From an uncultured Anaerolineae bacterium (lineage in GTDB: Bacteria; Chloroflexota; Anaerolineae; Aggregatilineales; Phototrophicaceae), in the NCBI GenBank assembly GCA_937995825.1, contig CALKJO010000009.1, positions 186,001 to 250,000 on the forward strand: a DNA stretch of 64,000 nucleotides. Direction: 5' to 3'. Positions 1 to 10,400 of this stretch are shown in pieces. The notes under the pieces were generated by a model, which searched no databases, was not told the DNA's origin, and saw only the letters and a list, made by a program, of their open reading frames with translations. A program made the position numbers and the translations under genes. Each line of letters starts with the position of its first letter. Positions within the stretch are counted from its first letter, which is position 1.

Positions 1-13
1 TCCAGGACAACGA

Positions 14-955
14 TTAGGAGACCGCAGAGCGGGTCAATGCAGCGCGCCCAGCTTCGGCGTCGCGGCTGATTTGCTCAATAAGGCGCGTGATGCTCTCAAA
101 GCGTATCTCCGAGCGCAGACGGTGTTCGAATGCGAATTGCAGACGCTGACCGTAAATGTCTCGGTCAAAGTCGAGCAGATGCACCTCAACGGTGACGTTT
201 TCGCCGTTGAAAGTGGGGCGTATGCCAACATTGGTGACCGCCATGTAGCGCTCAGGCTCATCCTCAAGCGCCGCCCAACCCGCGTAAACCCCGTTAGCGG
301 GGATGACCAACTGATCCCAGGCGGCAATATTGGCAGTCGGAAAGCCGATTTTGCGCCCCCTGGCTTCGCCACGCACGACCTCCCCAGAGACAGCATAGCT
401 GCGACCGAGCAGACTGCGAGCGCGTTCAACGTCACCCGCTCGCAGGGCATCGCGGATCGCGCTGCTGCTGATCGCCGCGTGATCGTTGACGATCAGGTCG
501 ATGACTTCAAGCTGGAACCCTTTTGCCTGTCCCTCAAGACGCAGGAAATCGATATTGCCTTCGCGCTTATAGCCCATCGCAAAATCGGAACCGACCCATA
601 AACCAGTCATGTTGAGATGGCGCAGCAGTTGATCGACAAAATCGGCGGCGCGAATCTGGCGCAGATGCGCATCAAACGGCAGCGTGACAACATAATCGAT
701 CCCAAGCTGAGCCAGCAGCGCGGCGCGGTCTTCCGGCGTCGTCAGATAGTAGCGCCCCGTCCAGCCGCGAATAACGACATCGGGATGGGGAAAAAACGTG
801 ATGGCAGCTGCCAAACGGCTGGTTGCCCGCGCCTCCTCAACCAACTTGCGGATTAGGTGCTGATGACCGCGATGCACACCGTCGAAGACGCCAATTGTCA
901 CCAACGATGGTTGATCGAGCTGAAGGTCTGCCAGCCTTTGCACATGCTGTCTCAT
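14..955 (-). CDS. ribF: Bifunctional riboflavin kinase / FAD synthetase
   Basis: Makes FMN from riboflavin and then FAD from FMN in the cytoplasm. The N-terminal nucleotidyltransferase half shows GVFDGVHRGHQ near residue 25; the C-terminal riboflavin kinase half shows GRKIGFPTANI around residue 200. At 313 residues it has the usual length for the bifunctional enzyme. I chose the ATG at 955 because it overlaps the truB stop codon (ATGA), a coupling seen repeatedly in this operon; an upstream in-frame start at 979 would overlap truB more deeply. Last gene of the nusA-infB operon within the window; the TAA stop lies 13 bases from the window edge. No FMN riboswitch precedes it, which fits its place inside an operon. 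Confidence 0.95.
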   Translation of the reverse strand: MRQHVQRLADLQLDQPSLVTIGVFDGVHRGHQHLIRKLVEEARATSRLAAAITFFPHPDVVIRGWTGRYYLTTPEDRAALLAQLGIDYVVTLPFDAHLRQIRAADFVDQLLRHLNMTGLWVGSDFAMGYKREGNIDFLRLEGQAKGFQLEVIDLIVNDHAAISSSAIRDALRAGDVERARSLLGRSYAVSGEVVRGEARGRKIGFPTANIAAWDQLVIPANGVYAGWAALEDEPERYMAVTNVGIRPTFNGENVTVEVHLLDFDRDIYGQRLQFAFEHRLRSEIRFESITRLIEQISRDAEAGRAALTRSAVS

Positions 956-1827
956 CCGAACACTTTCTCCGGCCTCCACCAGCCATCCTGAGCGCGCACT
1001 AGCGCAATGAGCGCGCCCGACTCATCCTCGATCAGCAGCTTTTCCGCATCCTGACGCCCCTGAGGAACGGCGCGCCCATGACGAAGGTCGGACGCCTTCG
1101 CCGCGTCCACCTGACAGAATGTCCAGTGCGGCAGCGCCTCGCGTGGAGTGATAATGTACCCATCCCACGACTCCGCTGCAAGCAGATCATCGAGCTGCGC
1201 CGCACCGTCCAAACAAAATGCCCCGCTGGCAGTGCGCGTGAGCGCCGCTAGATGCGCACCGCAGCCCAGGCGCTCACCCAAATCGCGCGCCAGACTGCGG
1301 ATGTAAGTCCCGCTGCCACAAACCACGTCAAGAGTCGCCAGCGGCGGAATCCAATCGAGCAGAGTCAGCGAGTCAATACGGACGCGCCGTGCCGCCCGTT
1401 CGACCGTTTTCCCCGCGCGCGCCAGATCATACAGCTTGCGCCCGCCCTGCTTGATCGCGCTGTACATCGGTGGAGTCTGATCGATATCGCCAATAAAATC
1501 AGCCAGCACATGTTCAATCGCGCTGTCATCGACGCCGCTGAGCGAGCGCGCAGCGATTATGTCCCCCTCGGCGTCATCCGTCTCCGTCGTCACGCCAAAG
1601 TGAACGACGGCGCGGTAGCGCTTGGTCGTATGCATCACCTCATCGCTGAGACGTACCGCTGCGCCCAGACACACAACCAAGACGCCGGACGCCAGCGGAT
1701 CAAGCGTCCCCGCATGACCGACTTTGATCTCATGCCCAGTGAGCTGACGCGCACGGCGGCGGACTCGCGCTACGACAGCATGGCTCGTCATGCCAAGCGG
1801 CTTATCGATGTTCAGAAAACCGAGCAT
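952..1827 (-). CDS. truB: tRNA pseudouridine(55) synthase TruB
   Basis: Converts U55 of the tRNA T-loop to pseudouridine. The N-terminal part reads GMTSHAVVARVRR, followed by GHAGTLDPLASGVL near residue 40; its Asp is the catalytic residue of the family. The last 60 or so residues look like the small PUA-type RNA-binding tail of TruB. Length (291 aa) is typical. The ATG at 1827 lies within the end of nrnA (16-base overlap), and its TGA overlaps the ribF ATG, so the three genes are probably translationally coupled. Confidence 0.95.
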   Translation of the reverse strand: MLGFLNIDKPLGMTSHAVVARVRRRARQLTGHEIKVGHAGTLDPLASGVLVVCLGAAVRLSDEVMHTTKRYRAVVHFGVTTETDDAEGDIIAARSLSGVDDSAIEHVLADFIGDIDQTPPMYSAIKQGGRKLYDLARAGKTVERAARRVRIDSLTLLDWIPPLATLDVVCGSGTYIRSLARDLGERLGCGAHLAALTRTASGAFCLDGAAQLDDLLAAESWDGYIITPREALPHWTFCQVDAAKASDLRHGRAVPQGRQDAEKLLIEDESGALIALVRAQDGWWRPEKVFG

Positions 1828-2816
1828 GATGGATTTACCGACTTACCCTGCTCAACCGCTGCGCGCAGCAGCGGCATGACGCGCTCGCGCACTTCAGCAA
1901 GCGTGCCGCTTACAGTCGCGCCCGCCGCCTGACGATGCCCGCCGCCGCCAAGCGCGAATGCAACGGCGCCAACATCGTACCCGAGCTTCGAACGCAAGCT
2001 CAGCTCGACGGCATTGTCCAACGTCTCTTTGAACACTGCGGCGATGACCGCCTCATCCACCTGGATAAGCAGATTGACAAAGTCGGCATCGGTTGGCTCG
2101 TCATACCCGGCTGCGTGCAGATCAGCCAGCGGAATATCACTCGAAATGATCCCATCTTCAAGCGCGATATGCTGCATCGCCGAGCGCCAGAGCATCAGTG
2201 CCTTATATGGCTTGCTGTTCAGCGTGCGCGCCATGATCGTTTGCAGGGATGCACCTGCCGCCATCAGCAGCCGCGCCAGATCGAGCGTCTCCGGGCGGAC
2301 ACTGCTGGTACGAAAGCCAATTGTATCGGTCACCAGTCCGGTCAGCAGCGGCTGCGCAATTGCTGGCGTGATCGGCTGCTCGATGGCGGTCAGCCAGCGC
2401 GCGATCACCTCGGAGGCGGATACCGCCGCCGGATCGACCAGATGAATCTGACCAAAGCCTGTATTGGTGGCATGATGATCAAGATTGATCACAAGCTGGC
2501 TGTTGGCACGCCCGACTTCGCCCACGCGCCCGGTGCGGGTTTCATCACTGGCATCGACCGAGATCATGACATCCCAGGTTTTTGCAGGCAGTGTGTCGAT
2601 CACGGCATCTGCGCCAGGGAGAAAGCGCAAATAATCCGGCACGCCGCCATCGACCGCCAGATCGGGGCGCTTGCCGCGCTCAACGAGCGCATTGCCGAGA
2701 CCGAGCAGAGAGCCGATAGCGTCGCCATCGGGTGAGACATGGGTCACAATGAGAATAGCGGATGCAGCATCAACCGCTCCAGCCGCTTCAGTCCAATTCA
2801 GGTTTGGGATCATCAT
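1812..2816 (-). CDS. nrnA: DHH/DHHA1 phosphoesterase, NrnA-like (nanoRNase / pAp phosphatase)
   Basis: Bifunctional oligoribonuclease and 3'-phosphoadenosine 5'-phosphate phosphatase by family. Visible metal-binding motifs are HVSPDGDAIGS near residue 25 and the DHH of NLDHHATN near residue 115. The C-terminal DHHA1 glycine motif GGGGHRQAAG is near residue 290. Two adjacent ATG codons (2816 and 2813) follow directly after a GGAGG, so 2813 is equally possible; a TTG at 2846 is in frame but less likely. The start overlaps the end of rbfA by about 29 bases. NrnA between rbfA and truB is a common arrangement in bacteria with this operon. Confidence 0.9.
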   Translation of the reverse strand: MMIPNLNWTEAAGAVDAASAILIVTHVSPDGDAIGSLLGLGNALVERGKRPDLAVDGGVPDYLRFLPGADAVIDTLPAKTWDVMISVDASDETRTGRVGEVGRANSQLVINLDHHATNTGFGQIHLVDPAAVSASEVIARWLTAIEQPITPAIAQPLLTGLVTDTIGFRTSSVRPETLDLARLLMAAGASLQTIMARTLNSKPYKALMLWRSAMQHIALEDGIISSDIPLADLHAAGYDEPTDADFVNLLIQVDEAVIAAVFKETLDNAVELSLRSKLGYDVGAVAFALGGGGHRQAAGATVSGTLAEVRERVMPLLRAAVEQGKSVNPSCSVF

Positions 2817-3165
2817 CCTCCGCCGGCGGAATATCAAGCTGCGCAATCAGACGGTCGATGCGATCTCCTTGCGCCAAGGTCGCATCCCAGCGAAAGTCCA
2901 GCTCTGGCGTTTTACGCAGTCGAACACGCTTGCCAACCTCGCGCCGCAGAAAGCCCTTCGCGCGCTCCAAGCCCGCCATGACTTCTTTTTGCCGCGACTC
3001 GTCGCCCAGCGCATTGACATAGACCCGCGCATATTGCAGCTCCTGATCGAGATCAACCGCTGTCACAGTCAGGTTCTGCAAACGCGGATCGGACACTTCA
3101 CGGCGGATCAGCTCGCTCAAAATAGTGCGAATCCGCCAGTTCATGCGATCCTGCTTGACACTCAC
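2788..3165 (-). CDS. rbfA: 30S ribosome-binding factor RbfA
   Basis: Late-stage 30S subunit assembly factor that binds near the 5' end of 16S rRNA. The 125-residue protein has the KH-like RbfA layout: RMNWRIRTILSELIRREVSDPR at the N-terminus, then a central segment with LQYARVYVNALGDES and KGFLRREVGKRVRLRKTPEL. It ends in an acidic tail. It starts with GTG at 3165, overlapping the infB stop (GTGA), and lies in the canonical infB-rbfA order. Confidence 0.95.
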   Translation of the reverse strand: MSVKQDRMNWRIRTILSELIRREVSDPRLQNLTVTAVDLDQELQYARVYVNALGDESRQKEVMAGLERAKGFLRREVGKRVRLRKTPELDFRWDATLAQGDRIDRLIAQLDIPPAEDDDPKPELD

Positions 3166-4967
3166 GAGGTTGCGCGCTCCGTGATGAAGAATTCGATCAG
3201 GTCACCAGGCTGGTAATCCTGGAAATTCGCCAGACTGATCCCGCACTCAAAACCGGCGCGCACTTCGCGCACATCGTCCTGAAGGCGCTTCAGGGACAAT
3301 ACCGACGACGACTCAACCATGATCTGCCCGCCGCGCTTGACGCGCGCTTTAGCATTCCGGCGAATCTCGCCCTGGGTCACCATACAGCCCGCGATTGCGC
3401 CAACCTTGGAAATGCGGAACACTTGACGCACTTCCGCCACCCCAATCGTGCGCTCGACGTATTTCGGCTCCAGCATTCCCGCCAGCGCCAACTCGATGTC
3501 TTCAAACAGCTTATAAATGACGTCGTACTGGCGGATTTCCACCCCCATCGTCTCCGCTGCACGGCGCGCGGCAGTGTCCACTTCGTTGTTGAACGCGATC
3601 ACAATGCCTTTTGACGCGCTCGCAAGCATGACATCGCTCTCGCCGACATTGCCGACTTCGGCGGACAGAATACGCAGGCGAATGCCGGCGGCGCTGCGTT
3701 CGCCGATCTGCTCCAGTGAGCTGACAATCGGCTGAAGTGACCCCTGAACATCGACCTTGATGATCAGGGTCAGTTCTTTGGCGTCGCCCGATTTCACTTG
3801 TGAAAACAGATCATCGAGCGTGAACGTGCGTGCAGTCTGCCCCTTCGCAGACTCGCGCGCGCTCATGCGCTCTTCCACAAGCTGGCGCGCCACTTTTTCA
3901 TTCTTGACCGTCTCAAACGAGTCGCCTGGCGAAGGCAGATCGTGCAGACCCAGCACCGCCACCGGAACCGACGGACCCGCCGATCTGATGGTCTTGCCTG
4001 TCTCGTCAAACATCGCCTTGATACGTCCGTAGGCAGTGCCAGCAACCACCTCATCCCCGACATTGAGCGTGCCATTTTGCACCAGCAGCGTCGCAATGTA
4101 CCCCCGACTGCGGTCGATCCGCGCTTCCAGCACAACACCCGTCGGAGCCGCTTTCGGATTAGCGACAATTTCATGTTCGCCTGCGGTCAGCAGGATCGCT
4201 TCGAGCAGATCATCGATGCCCTGCTTGTTGATCGCCGAGACTGGAATGACAAAGGTTGTCCCGCCCCACTCCTCCGGCGTCAGACCCAGCTCGGAAAGCT
4301 CCTGTTTCACGCGCTCAACATTGGCGTTGCGTTTATCGATTTTGGTGATTGCGACGATAATCGGAACATCAGCGGCGCGGGCGTGGTTGAGCGCCTCGCG
4401 TGTGGTTGGCATCACGCCGTCGTCAGCGGCAACCACCAGAATTGCGATGTCTGCGCCCTGCGCGCCGCGCGCGCGCATGGCTGTGAACGCCTCATGACCG
4501 GGGGTGTCGAGAAACGTAATTTGCTCGCCATTATGGGTCACGCGATATGCGCCGATATGCTGTGTGATGCCGCCCGCTTCGCCTTCGGCAACGTTGGCGC
4601 GCCGGATCGTGTCCAGCAGCGTGGTCTTGCCATGATCGACATGACCGAGGATCGCTACAACCGGCGGTCGCCGCTGGAGATTCTCGCGCTTCTCCTGGCT
4701 GTACACCTTGCGCCACGTTTGGGCGGACTCGGCGCGCTTTTCTTTTTCCTCGCGGGCACGGACAGCGCTTTCGGACTGCGCTTCAAAGCCCATCTCCCCG
4801 ATCACAATGGCTGCAGTTTCGTAATCGATCTGTTGATTGATCGATGCCATGATGCCGTTAGCGATGAGTCGTTTCATCACCTCAATCGGGCTGGCGCCGA
4901 TCAATTCTGCAACCTGACGCACGGTCAGGTAATCGGGGACTAGAACAACCTGTTTTTCTTCTGCCAT
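3162..4967 (-). CDS. infB: Translation initiation factor IF-2
   Basis: GTPase that places initiator tRNA on the 30S subunit. At 601 residues it is a short form without the long repetitive N-terminus of enterobacterial IF-2. A small N-terminal IF2-N-like domain ([20 protein letters not shown]) leads into the G domain with GHVDHGKTT (G1, about residue 110), DTPGH (G3) and TKID (G4). Domains II to IV follow, including GECGISL-type C-terminal sequence (here [13 protein letters not shown]). A strong ribosome-binding site (GAGGAGG) precedes the ATG. The 131 bases between ylxR and infB hold only this signal; I see no separate promoter. Confidence 0.97.
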   Translation of the reverse strand: MAEEKQVVLVPDYLTVRQVAELIGASPIEVMKRLIANGIMASINQQIDYETAAIVIGEMGFEAQSESAVRAREEKEKRAESAQTWRKVYSQEKRENLQRRPPVVAILGHVDHGKTTLLDTIRRANVAEGEAGGITQHIGAYRVTHNGEQITFLDTPGHEAFTAMRARGAQGADIAILVVAADDGVMPTTREALNHARAADVPIIVAITKIDKRNANVERVKQELSELGLTPEEWGGTTFVIPVSAINKQGIDDLLEAILLTAGEHEIVANPKAAPTGVVLEARIDRSRGYIATLLVQNGTLNVGDEVVAGTAYGRIKAMFDETGKTIRSAGPSVPVAVLGLHDLPSPGDSFETVKNEKVARQLVEERMSARESAKGQTARTFTLDDLFSQVKSGDAKELTLIIKVDVQGSLQPIVSSLEQIGERSAAGIRLRILSAEVGNVGESDVMLASASKGIVIAFNNEVDTAARRAAETMGVEIRQYDVIYKLFEDIELALAGMLEPKYVERTIGVAEVRQVFRISKVGAIAGCMVTQGEIRRNAKARVKRGGQIMVESSSVLSLKRLQDDVREVRAGFECGISLANFQDYQPGDLIEFFITERATS

Positions 4968-5098
4968 CCTGGCTTCCTCCTCGTTTTACGCGGTTGCTCA
5001 CCGTGCAGCACGCTGACCAGGACAGCTCCCCCCTTACATCAGGCTGTTCCGGACAGCACACGGCGCACGATCGCGCTGTCTGATTTGTTCAACGCACA

Positions 5099-5395
5099 TC
5101 ATGACGACCCGCTGGCGGGTTGATGCGCGCGTAAACGCGCACGATCTTCATCGGACAAACTGGTTTTCAACGCTCTTGCCACCACCTCGGTGTTCATCGC
5201 GCGTTCCCAACAGCTTGCTTGATCACAAAGATACGCTCCTCGCCCGTTCATTTTACCAGACGGATCGACCACGATTCCATCGGCTGTGCGAACAATGCGC
5301 GTGAGCTGGCGCTTTCCGCTTCTCTGGCGACAAACTAAGCACATGCGGATCGGCGTCTGCCTAGAACGCGCCACCTTCATTCCTGGAGAGGTCAT
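5099..5395 (-). CDS. ylxR: YlxR family RNA-binding protein (RnpM-like)
   Basis: Small basic protein of the YlxR (DUF448) family, 98 aa. It carries the family signature RMCLVCRQR with the CxxC pair, followed by KMNGRGAYLC. Family members bind RNA; the Bacillus homologue has been linked to RNase P regulation. It sits between nusA and infB, its near-universal position. The L7Ae-like gene ylxQ, often found next to it, is absent here. The start at 5395 has only a weak ribosome-binding site; an internal ATG 15 bases downstream (MKVARS) is an alternative. Confidence 0.9.
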   Translation of the reverse strand: MTSPGMKVARSRQTPIRMCLVCRQRSGKRQLTRIVRTADGIVVDPSGKMNGRGAYLCDQASCWERAMNTEVVARALKTSLSDEDRARLRAHQPASGSS

Positions 5396-5425
5396 TTTTT
5401 ACGTCCGCGCGCTCTGCGGCTCGCA

Positions 5426-7246
5426 TTACTGATCCCAGTCGTGCCACTTGCCGCCCCGCTTGCGCTGACGGCGCACGACCATGCCGCCGCGCTCCTCATC
5501 AAAGATAAGCTGACGACCTTTCTTCTTCTTCCCCTTACCCTTGCCAGCGCTGGGCACGTTCGGCACGTCATCCTCGTCGAAATCTTCTTCATCCGCAAGC
5601 GCTGCGGCAGGAACGCGCCGCGCGGGGGTCTCTGAACGTTCGCCATCGAACAGATCGGGGAAAACCGCCGGGACATCTTCGCCTGCATCCGTTAGCGGCT
5701 GAGTCACCTCAAGCGCTGCGGCTGCCGGCTCAGGCTCGGCTTCGGGCAAATCGGGGAAGACCATTGCGTCCAGCGCGTCCTGAAGTTTGCGGAAGGAGTC
5801 AGGCGGGCAGTCCGAAAGCAGTTGGTGGAGACGTTTCTCATCCAGCAGATAGCGCCACATGATTTCGCCGACATTTTCCATCGGCTGGAGCGCTTCCATA
5901 ATCTCACTCGGCAGCGGCAGCGCTGAGACTGGCGTTTGGAACGCAGCAGGCGGCAGCGTCGCTTTGACCGCCTCGATCTCCGCGAGCCGCTGCTGAAGCG
6001 CCTGCTGGCGCGCCGCCAGCAGACGCCGCTGCACCACATCGGAGAAGCGCCCGAGCAGCGTATATTCCTCGGCGGTGACGATCCGGTTGGCGGCGCGTTT
6101 TTCAAGGATGCGCTTCACCTCCTCGATCATGTCCGCGTGTGTGTGCTGCAAGTCCTGAAGCGCTGCTGAGTTAAGATTGGCAATCGCTTCTGTCACCGCT
6201 TCAATGACGCTCTTAATATCGATGCGCCAGCCAGTCAGCTTGGCAGCCAGGCGGGCATTTTGCCCCTCCTTGCCAATCGCCAACGACAGCATTTCTTCCG
6301 GCACGATCACCAGCGCCGTCCGACCGACAAACGGATCATCTTCAAGATAAACCCCACTGACGCGCGCCGGGCTGAGCGCCTTGGCAATGAAGCTCTCCGC
6401 GTTTGGACTCCACTCAATGACATCGATCTTCTCGTCATGGAGTTCGCGGACGATGTTCTGAATGCGGACGCCTTTCTGTCCGACACACGCGCCAACTGGA
6501 TCGATGCCATCCTGAAGCGCCGCTACTGCAACCTTCGAGCGGTAGCCCGCTTCGCGCGCGATGCTTTTGATCTCGACATAACCATTGTAGATTTCGGGAA
6601 CTTCAAGTTCGAGCAGCCGCAGCAGCATATTTTTGTGCGTGCGACTCAAAATGATCTGAGGCCCGCGGTTATCCGGCTTGACTTCGACGATGTACGCCTG
6701 AATCTTTTCATGCTGCTTGTAACGTTCGCCGGGAATCTGATGCTGACGGGGCAGAATTGCTTCCGTGCCATCGAGCGCGACCGTGACCATCTGGGAATTG
6801 ACGCTCTGCACTGTCCCAGTAACCAGCTCGCCCTCTTTCTGAATAAATTTCTCGTAAAGGGACTTGCGCTCCGCCTCGCGAATTTTTTGCAGAATAACTT
6901 GTTTTGCCGTCTGCGCCGCGATTCGCCCCAAGTGCTTCAGCGTGCCTTCAACGCGCACCATCACTGTATCGCCGATCTGCGCTTCAGGCTCGTAATAGCG
7001 CGCGCGCTCCAGATCAACCTCAGTGCGCTTATCCTGGACATTATCAACGACTTCTTTTTCAACGAAAATCGCGGGCCGCCAGGTCTTTGAATCGATATGC
7101 GCTTCAACGCGCTGCGACTTGCCGATGCCAGCATCACGCTGATAAGCGGAGATCAGCGCCTGCTGGAGCGCTTCAATGACCATATCACGGTTCAGCGCGC
7201 GGGTCTCGGCGATCTCGTTAAAGGCGACTTCAAATTCGCTTTTCAT
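5426..7246 (-). CDS. nusA: Transcription termination/antitermination protein NusA
   Basis: Binds RNA polymerase and nascent RNA to modulate pausing, termination and antitermination. Order of parts: N-terminal RNAP-binding domain ([14 protein letters not shown]), S1 domain around residues 130-200, and KH1 and KH2 with [15 protein letters not shown] and [19 protein letters not shown] long extra C-terminal region of roughly 200 residues follows. It contains an acidic segment and ends in a strongly basic tail ([11 protein letters not shown], then [17 protein letters not shown]). At 606 residues it is much longer than the usual 350-500. I chose the ATG at 7246, where the NusA consensus begins; an in-frame extension to 7381 has no family similarity and runs through a hairpin. 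Confidence 0.95.
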   Translation of the reverse strand: MKSEFEVAFNEIAETRALNRDMVIEALQQALISAYQRDAGIGKSQRVEAHIDSKTWRPAIFVEKEVVDNVQDKRTEVDLERARYYEPEAQIGDTVMVRVEGTLKHLGRIAAQTAKQVILQKIREAERKSLYEKFIQKEGELVTGTVQSVNSQMVTVALDGTEAILPRQHQIPGERYKQHEKIQAYIVEVKPDNRGPQIILSRTHKNMLLRLLELEVPEIYNGYVEIKSIAREAGYRSKVAVAALQDGIDPVGACVGQKGVRIQNIVRELHDEKIDVIEWSPNAESFIAKALSPARVSGVYLEDDPFVGRTALVIVPEEMLSLAIGKEGQNARLAAKLTGWRIDIKSVIEAVTEAIANLNSAALQDLQHTHADMIEEVKRILEKRAANRIVTAEEYTLLGRFSDVVQRRLLAARQQALQQRLAEIEAVKATLPPAAFQTPVSALPLPSEIMEALQPMENVGEIMWRYLLDEKRLHQLLSDCPPDSFRKLQDALDAMVFPDLPEAEPEPAAAALEVTQPLTDAGEDVPAVFPDLFDGERSETPARRVPAAALADEEDFDEDDVPNVPSAGKGKGKKKKGRQLIFDEERGGMVVRRQRKRGGKWHDWDQ

Positions 7247-7299
7247 GTGACCTGTGTTGCACTCCGGGGAAACCAATGGGTGGAACGAGACATAAGCCG

Positions 7300-7324
7300 A
7301 AAAAAGTGGGAAATCCCACCTTTT
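7300..7324 (-). terminator. Hairpin with T-tract between the Agl23-NHL gene and nusA
   Basis: On the minus strand GTGGG and CCCAC arms are separated by a very short loop (about 4 bases) and followed by six T residues. It lies about 80 bases after the stop of the 7403-11305 gene and 54 bases before nusA. It most simply terminates the glycan-cluster transcript. If the nusA promoter lies further upstream (a weak TTGCGC-N17-TAAACT is visible near 7340-7370), the same hairpin would act as an attenuator. Confidence 0.6.
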
Positions 7325-7402
7325 ATGACGACAATAGTTTATCACAGCGTGAGGCTGCGCGCAATAGTCGGGGCAGCTCACTCAAGCCGCCCCAACCTCG
7401 AT

Positions 7403-10400
7403 TTAGCGCTCAGATTCGGGCGTGACTTCAGCATCCGTCTCCGGCGCAAGCTCGGCGGTCACTGCCATCAGATCGGCGTCACGGGCGGGATTGGAGCGAC
7501 TGCCTGGAAAATCGATGAACGGCTCAAAGCGCAGTATACGCCCTGCCTCCGAGTCGCTGACATAGACATACCCTGCCTTGTCAACTGCGATGCCTGCCGA
7601 TGCGCGGAATTGGCTGCCATCCATCGGAAAATCGGTCGGCTGACCGAACGAACCGATGCAGTTTCCCTCCAGATCGTAGACCAGCACGCGCCCCGCGTTC
7701 GGGTCAGTGACATACAGGAGCCGCCGCGCATCATCGACCGCCAAATACGGGCGCTTGTTCAAGTCTTCATACCAGCCGCGCACGCGGAAATTGAACAGCG
7801 GCGTCCCATCAAGCGCAAAGACTGACACACGCCGATTCCAAGTATCCGCAACATACAGCCGTCCATCCGCGCTGATTGACAGCCCAGTTGGTTCGTCAAG
7901 CTGACCATCACCACTGCCGCCGCGACCGATGTCGCGCAGCCAATTGCCCTCCAGGTCATATACCCGAATGCGCTTGTTGCCAGTATCCGCGACGTAAACA
8001 TTGCCCGCGCCGTCTACGATGACATCACGCGGACCCCAGAAGCCGTCCAGAGGCTCAAGCGGCACATCAAAACCGACCATCAGCGCCTGCCCCCACTGCG
8101 CGATCATCGAGCCGCCATTAGTCATGCGCTTGATCTGGAAATTCCACGTGTCGGCGATCAGCAGCGAGCCATCAGGCGCAACCGCCACGCCATTCGGGCG
8201 TTTCAGGTCTGCTGACAGATTGGAAGAATCCAGCGCATACAGATAACTGCCTTCGGTATCAAAGACGCTGATACGGTGGGCAAATTCTTCCGCCACGTAA
8301 ACCTGTCCATCACTGCTGACAGCGATGTCCAGCGGAGTGTTCAGCCGTCCTTCGGGAAGCTGATCGACCGCAAAGATGCGATCCGCAAAGCGCTGCTGCC
8401 AGTTTGAGGTGCAAACATTGACTTCGGTCAGCTCCGTTGTCAGCGCTGTCCCATCGCCCATGCCGAAATTCCAGACCTGAGCCGCGATATCTTTGCGGAC
8501 ATAGAAATAGAGCCGCTCCGAGACAGGCCAGTTTTGCAAGCTGAAATCAGTACCCACTGCTTCGCCATAGCGGGTGTAATCGCGCGACCACCAGATGTCG
8601 AACATGCCGCGTCGGATTTCCGATGCCTGTGTATTCGCCGGATTGAAGTCAAAAGCATTCAGCACGCGCTGGGTGGTCAAGTTAAAGTAGTCCTGCATGG
8701 GCCACCACATGCGCATATACTCAAATCGGTAGTAGCGATCCTCAAGCAGAGGCTCGACGCGCGAGCGAATGTCCGCGCTGGCATAGACCGCCGCTGCCCC
8801 CTCGACCGCATTAAAAGTCGGATTGTTGCCGAAGAACACCGCATTGTTCAGATCGCGGAAATACCATGTGGTGGGCCAGGCGTTTCCGCCCCAAGCAAAG
8901 CGCAGGTTCATCCCGTCGGTGGTGCGCCGGCTGATCTCCTCGATCTGCTGGCGCATGAGCTTGACTCCAGGCGCGGCATGGGCATAGACCAGAAATTCGT
9001 TGGCGTAGTCATAGTTGATGTACGCCGCCATCCACGCTGAGCGGAAGGTCAGCAGCCCCAGACCCGCCAGGATCGCCACCGCGATCATCCGACCGACCTG
9101 GCGCAGGTCAACGCCTAGAGCGGCGCGCTGCAAGATATACAGCAGCCCGATCAATAGCGCGACCATGGCGATCCAGAAGTTGAGATTAGCGAGCTGGCGC
9201 TGTTCCAAGCCCGCGAACGGCGAGCGCCCGATCAAAAACGGTGCGACGATCTGGAACGCGGCGACAAAGATCAGCGGCACAAGCGCCAGAATGACCCATG
9301 CCCGCCAGCGCAGCGCAGCCAGATCGAGACGCTCCAGAATGCCGCCGAAATGCATCGCTGTCAGCAGGATCATCGGCGTAGTCAGATGTGTCACGAGCCA
9401 GGGCATCTTCTCACCCGCAAGCGTCATCGCAACTGTGATATAGACCGACCAGTATCCCAGGAACAAGGCGAAAGGCAGCCGCTTCAGACGCCCATCGCCC
9501 CCCTCTGGCTTCAGCTCTGTCTTTGCTCTAGCGATGCGCCGCTCAATGTCAGCATCACGCTCATGGCTAAGGCTGGAGTCGTTTCCGATCACCTCCTCCA
9601 GCGCCGGCATCGGCTCGCGCTGCTCTCGTTGGAAGCGCGCGCGCGCCCAGCGGTAGCGCCAGAAGCCCGCCATCCCAGCAACCATCGCCAGGAAACTGCC
9701 GATCAGCGGCGAAAACTCATAGAACGGCGCAACGATCAGGGTGTAATAGTACTGCGGCTGACTCCCACGGCGCGTCCCCTGCTCTTGCAGCCAGTAGCCC
9801 AGACTGCCGATCATGCCAGTCGCCAAGCCCTGCGGATTGGTGAACATGGTGGTGAAGAAAAAGACGAACAAAATGTAGAAGACCGCTGCGCTGATCAGAT
9901 AGCGCTTCCAGTTCCAGACCAGACCCGTCGCAAACGCGATCACCAGCATCGGGATGACAGCGGCGATGGCGCGCGTGATCCCGTCCGGCGTGTAATCGGT
10001 CGGGCTTGCGCCAGTCAGCTTGATCAGAAACGGCGTCAGCCAGGGCAGGATCAGCGCCCCCATGACGATCAGCACATCCAATTCCGCAAAGCGCCGCAGC
10101 GTGCGCCACCAGCCGGCGGCTCTGGAAAACAGCAGCAGCCCGACCGCCACAACTGCGCCAACATAAGCCGCGATGATCGGCGTGTTGTTGACCTGCCCGG
10201 TGGTAACAATCGAGTCGCCCGCCTCTGGCACAGCAGGTTCAGCCGTTCTTAGACGCGACGAGATGAACGTCAGCTCCTCTACGACGATCAGGATCAGACA
10301 GAATGCCAGCACCAGCAGCAGCAGGATGACAATGTCACGCACTGGAATACCGCGTTTGTACGCCGCTAGCGCCGATCCGACCACCAAGGCGACCATGCCC

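Noticed and set aside
3942..4943. 333-codon open frame antisense to infB
   Set aside because: Covers the conserved G domain of IF-2; no motifs of its own.
5392..5688. 98-codon frame overlapping the 3' end of nusA on the same strand
   Set aside because: Low-complexity Arg/Ser-rich product from a shifted frame of the basic NusA tail.
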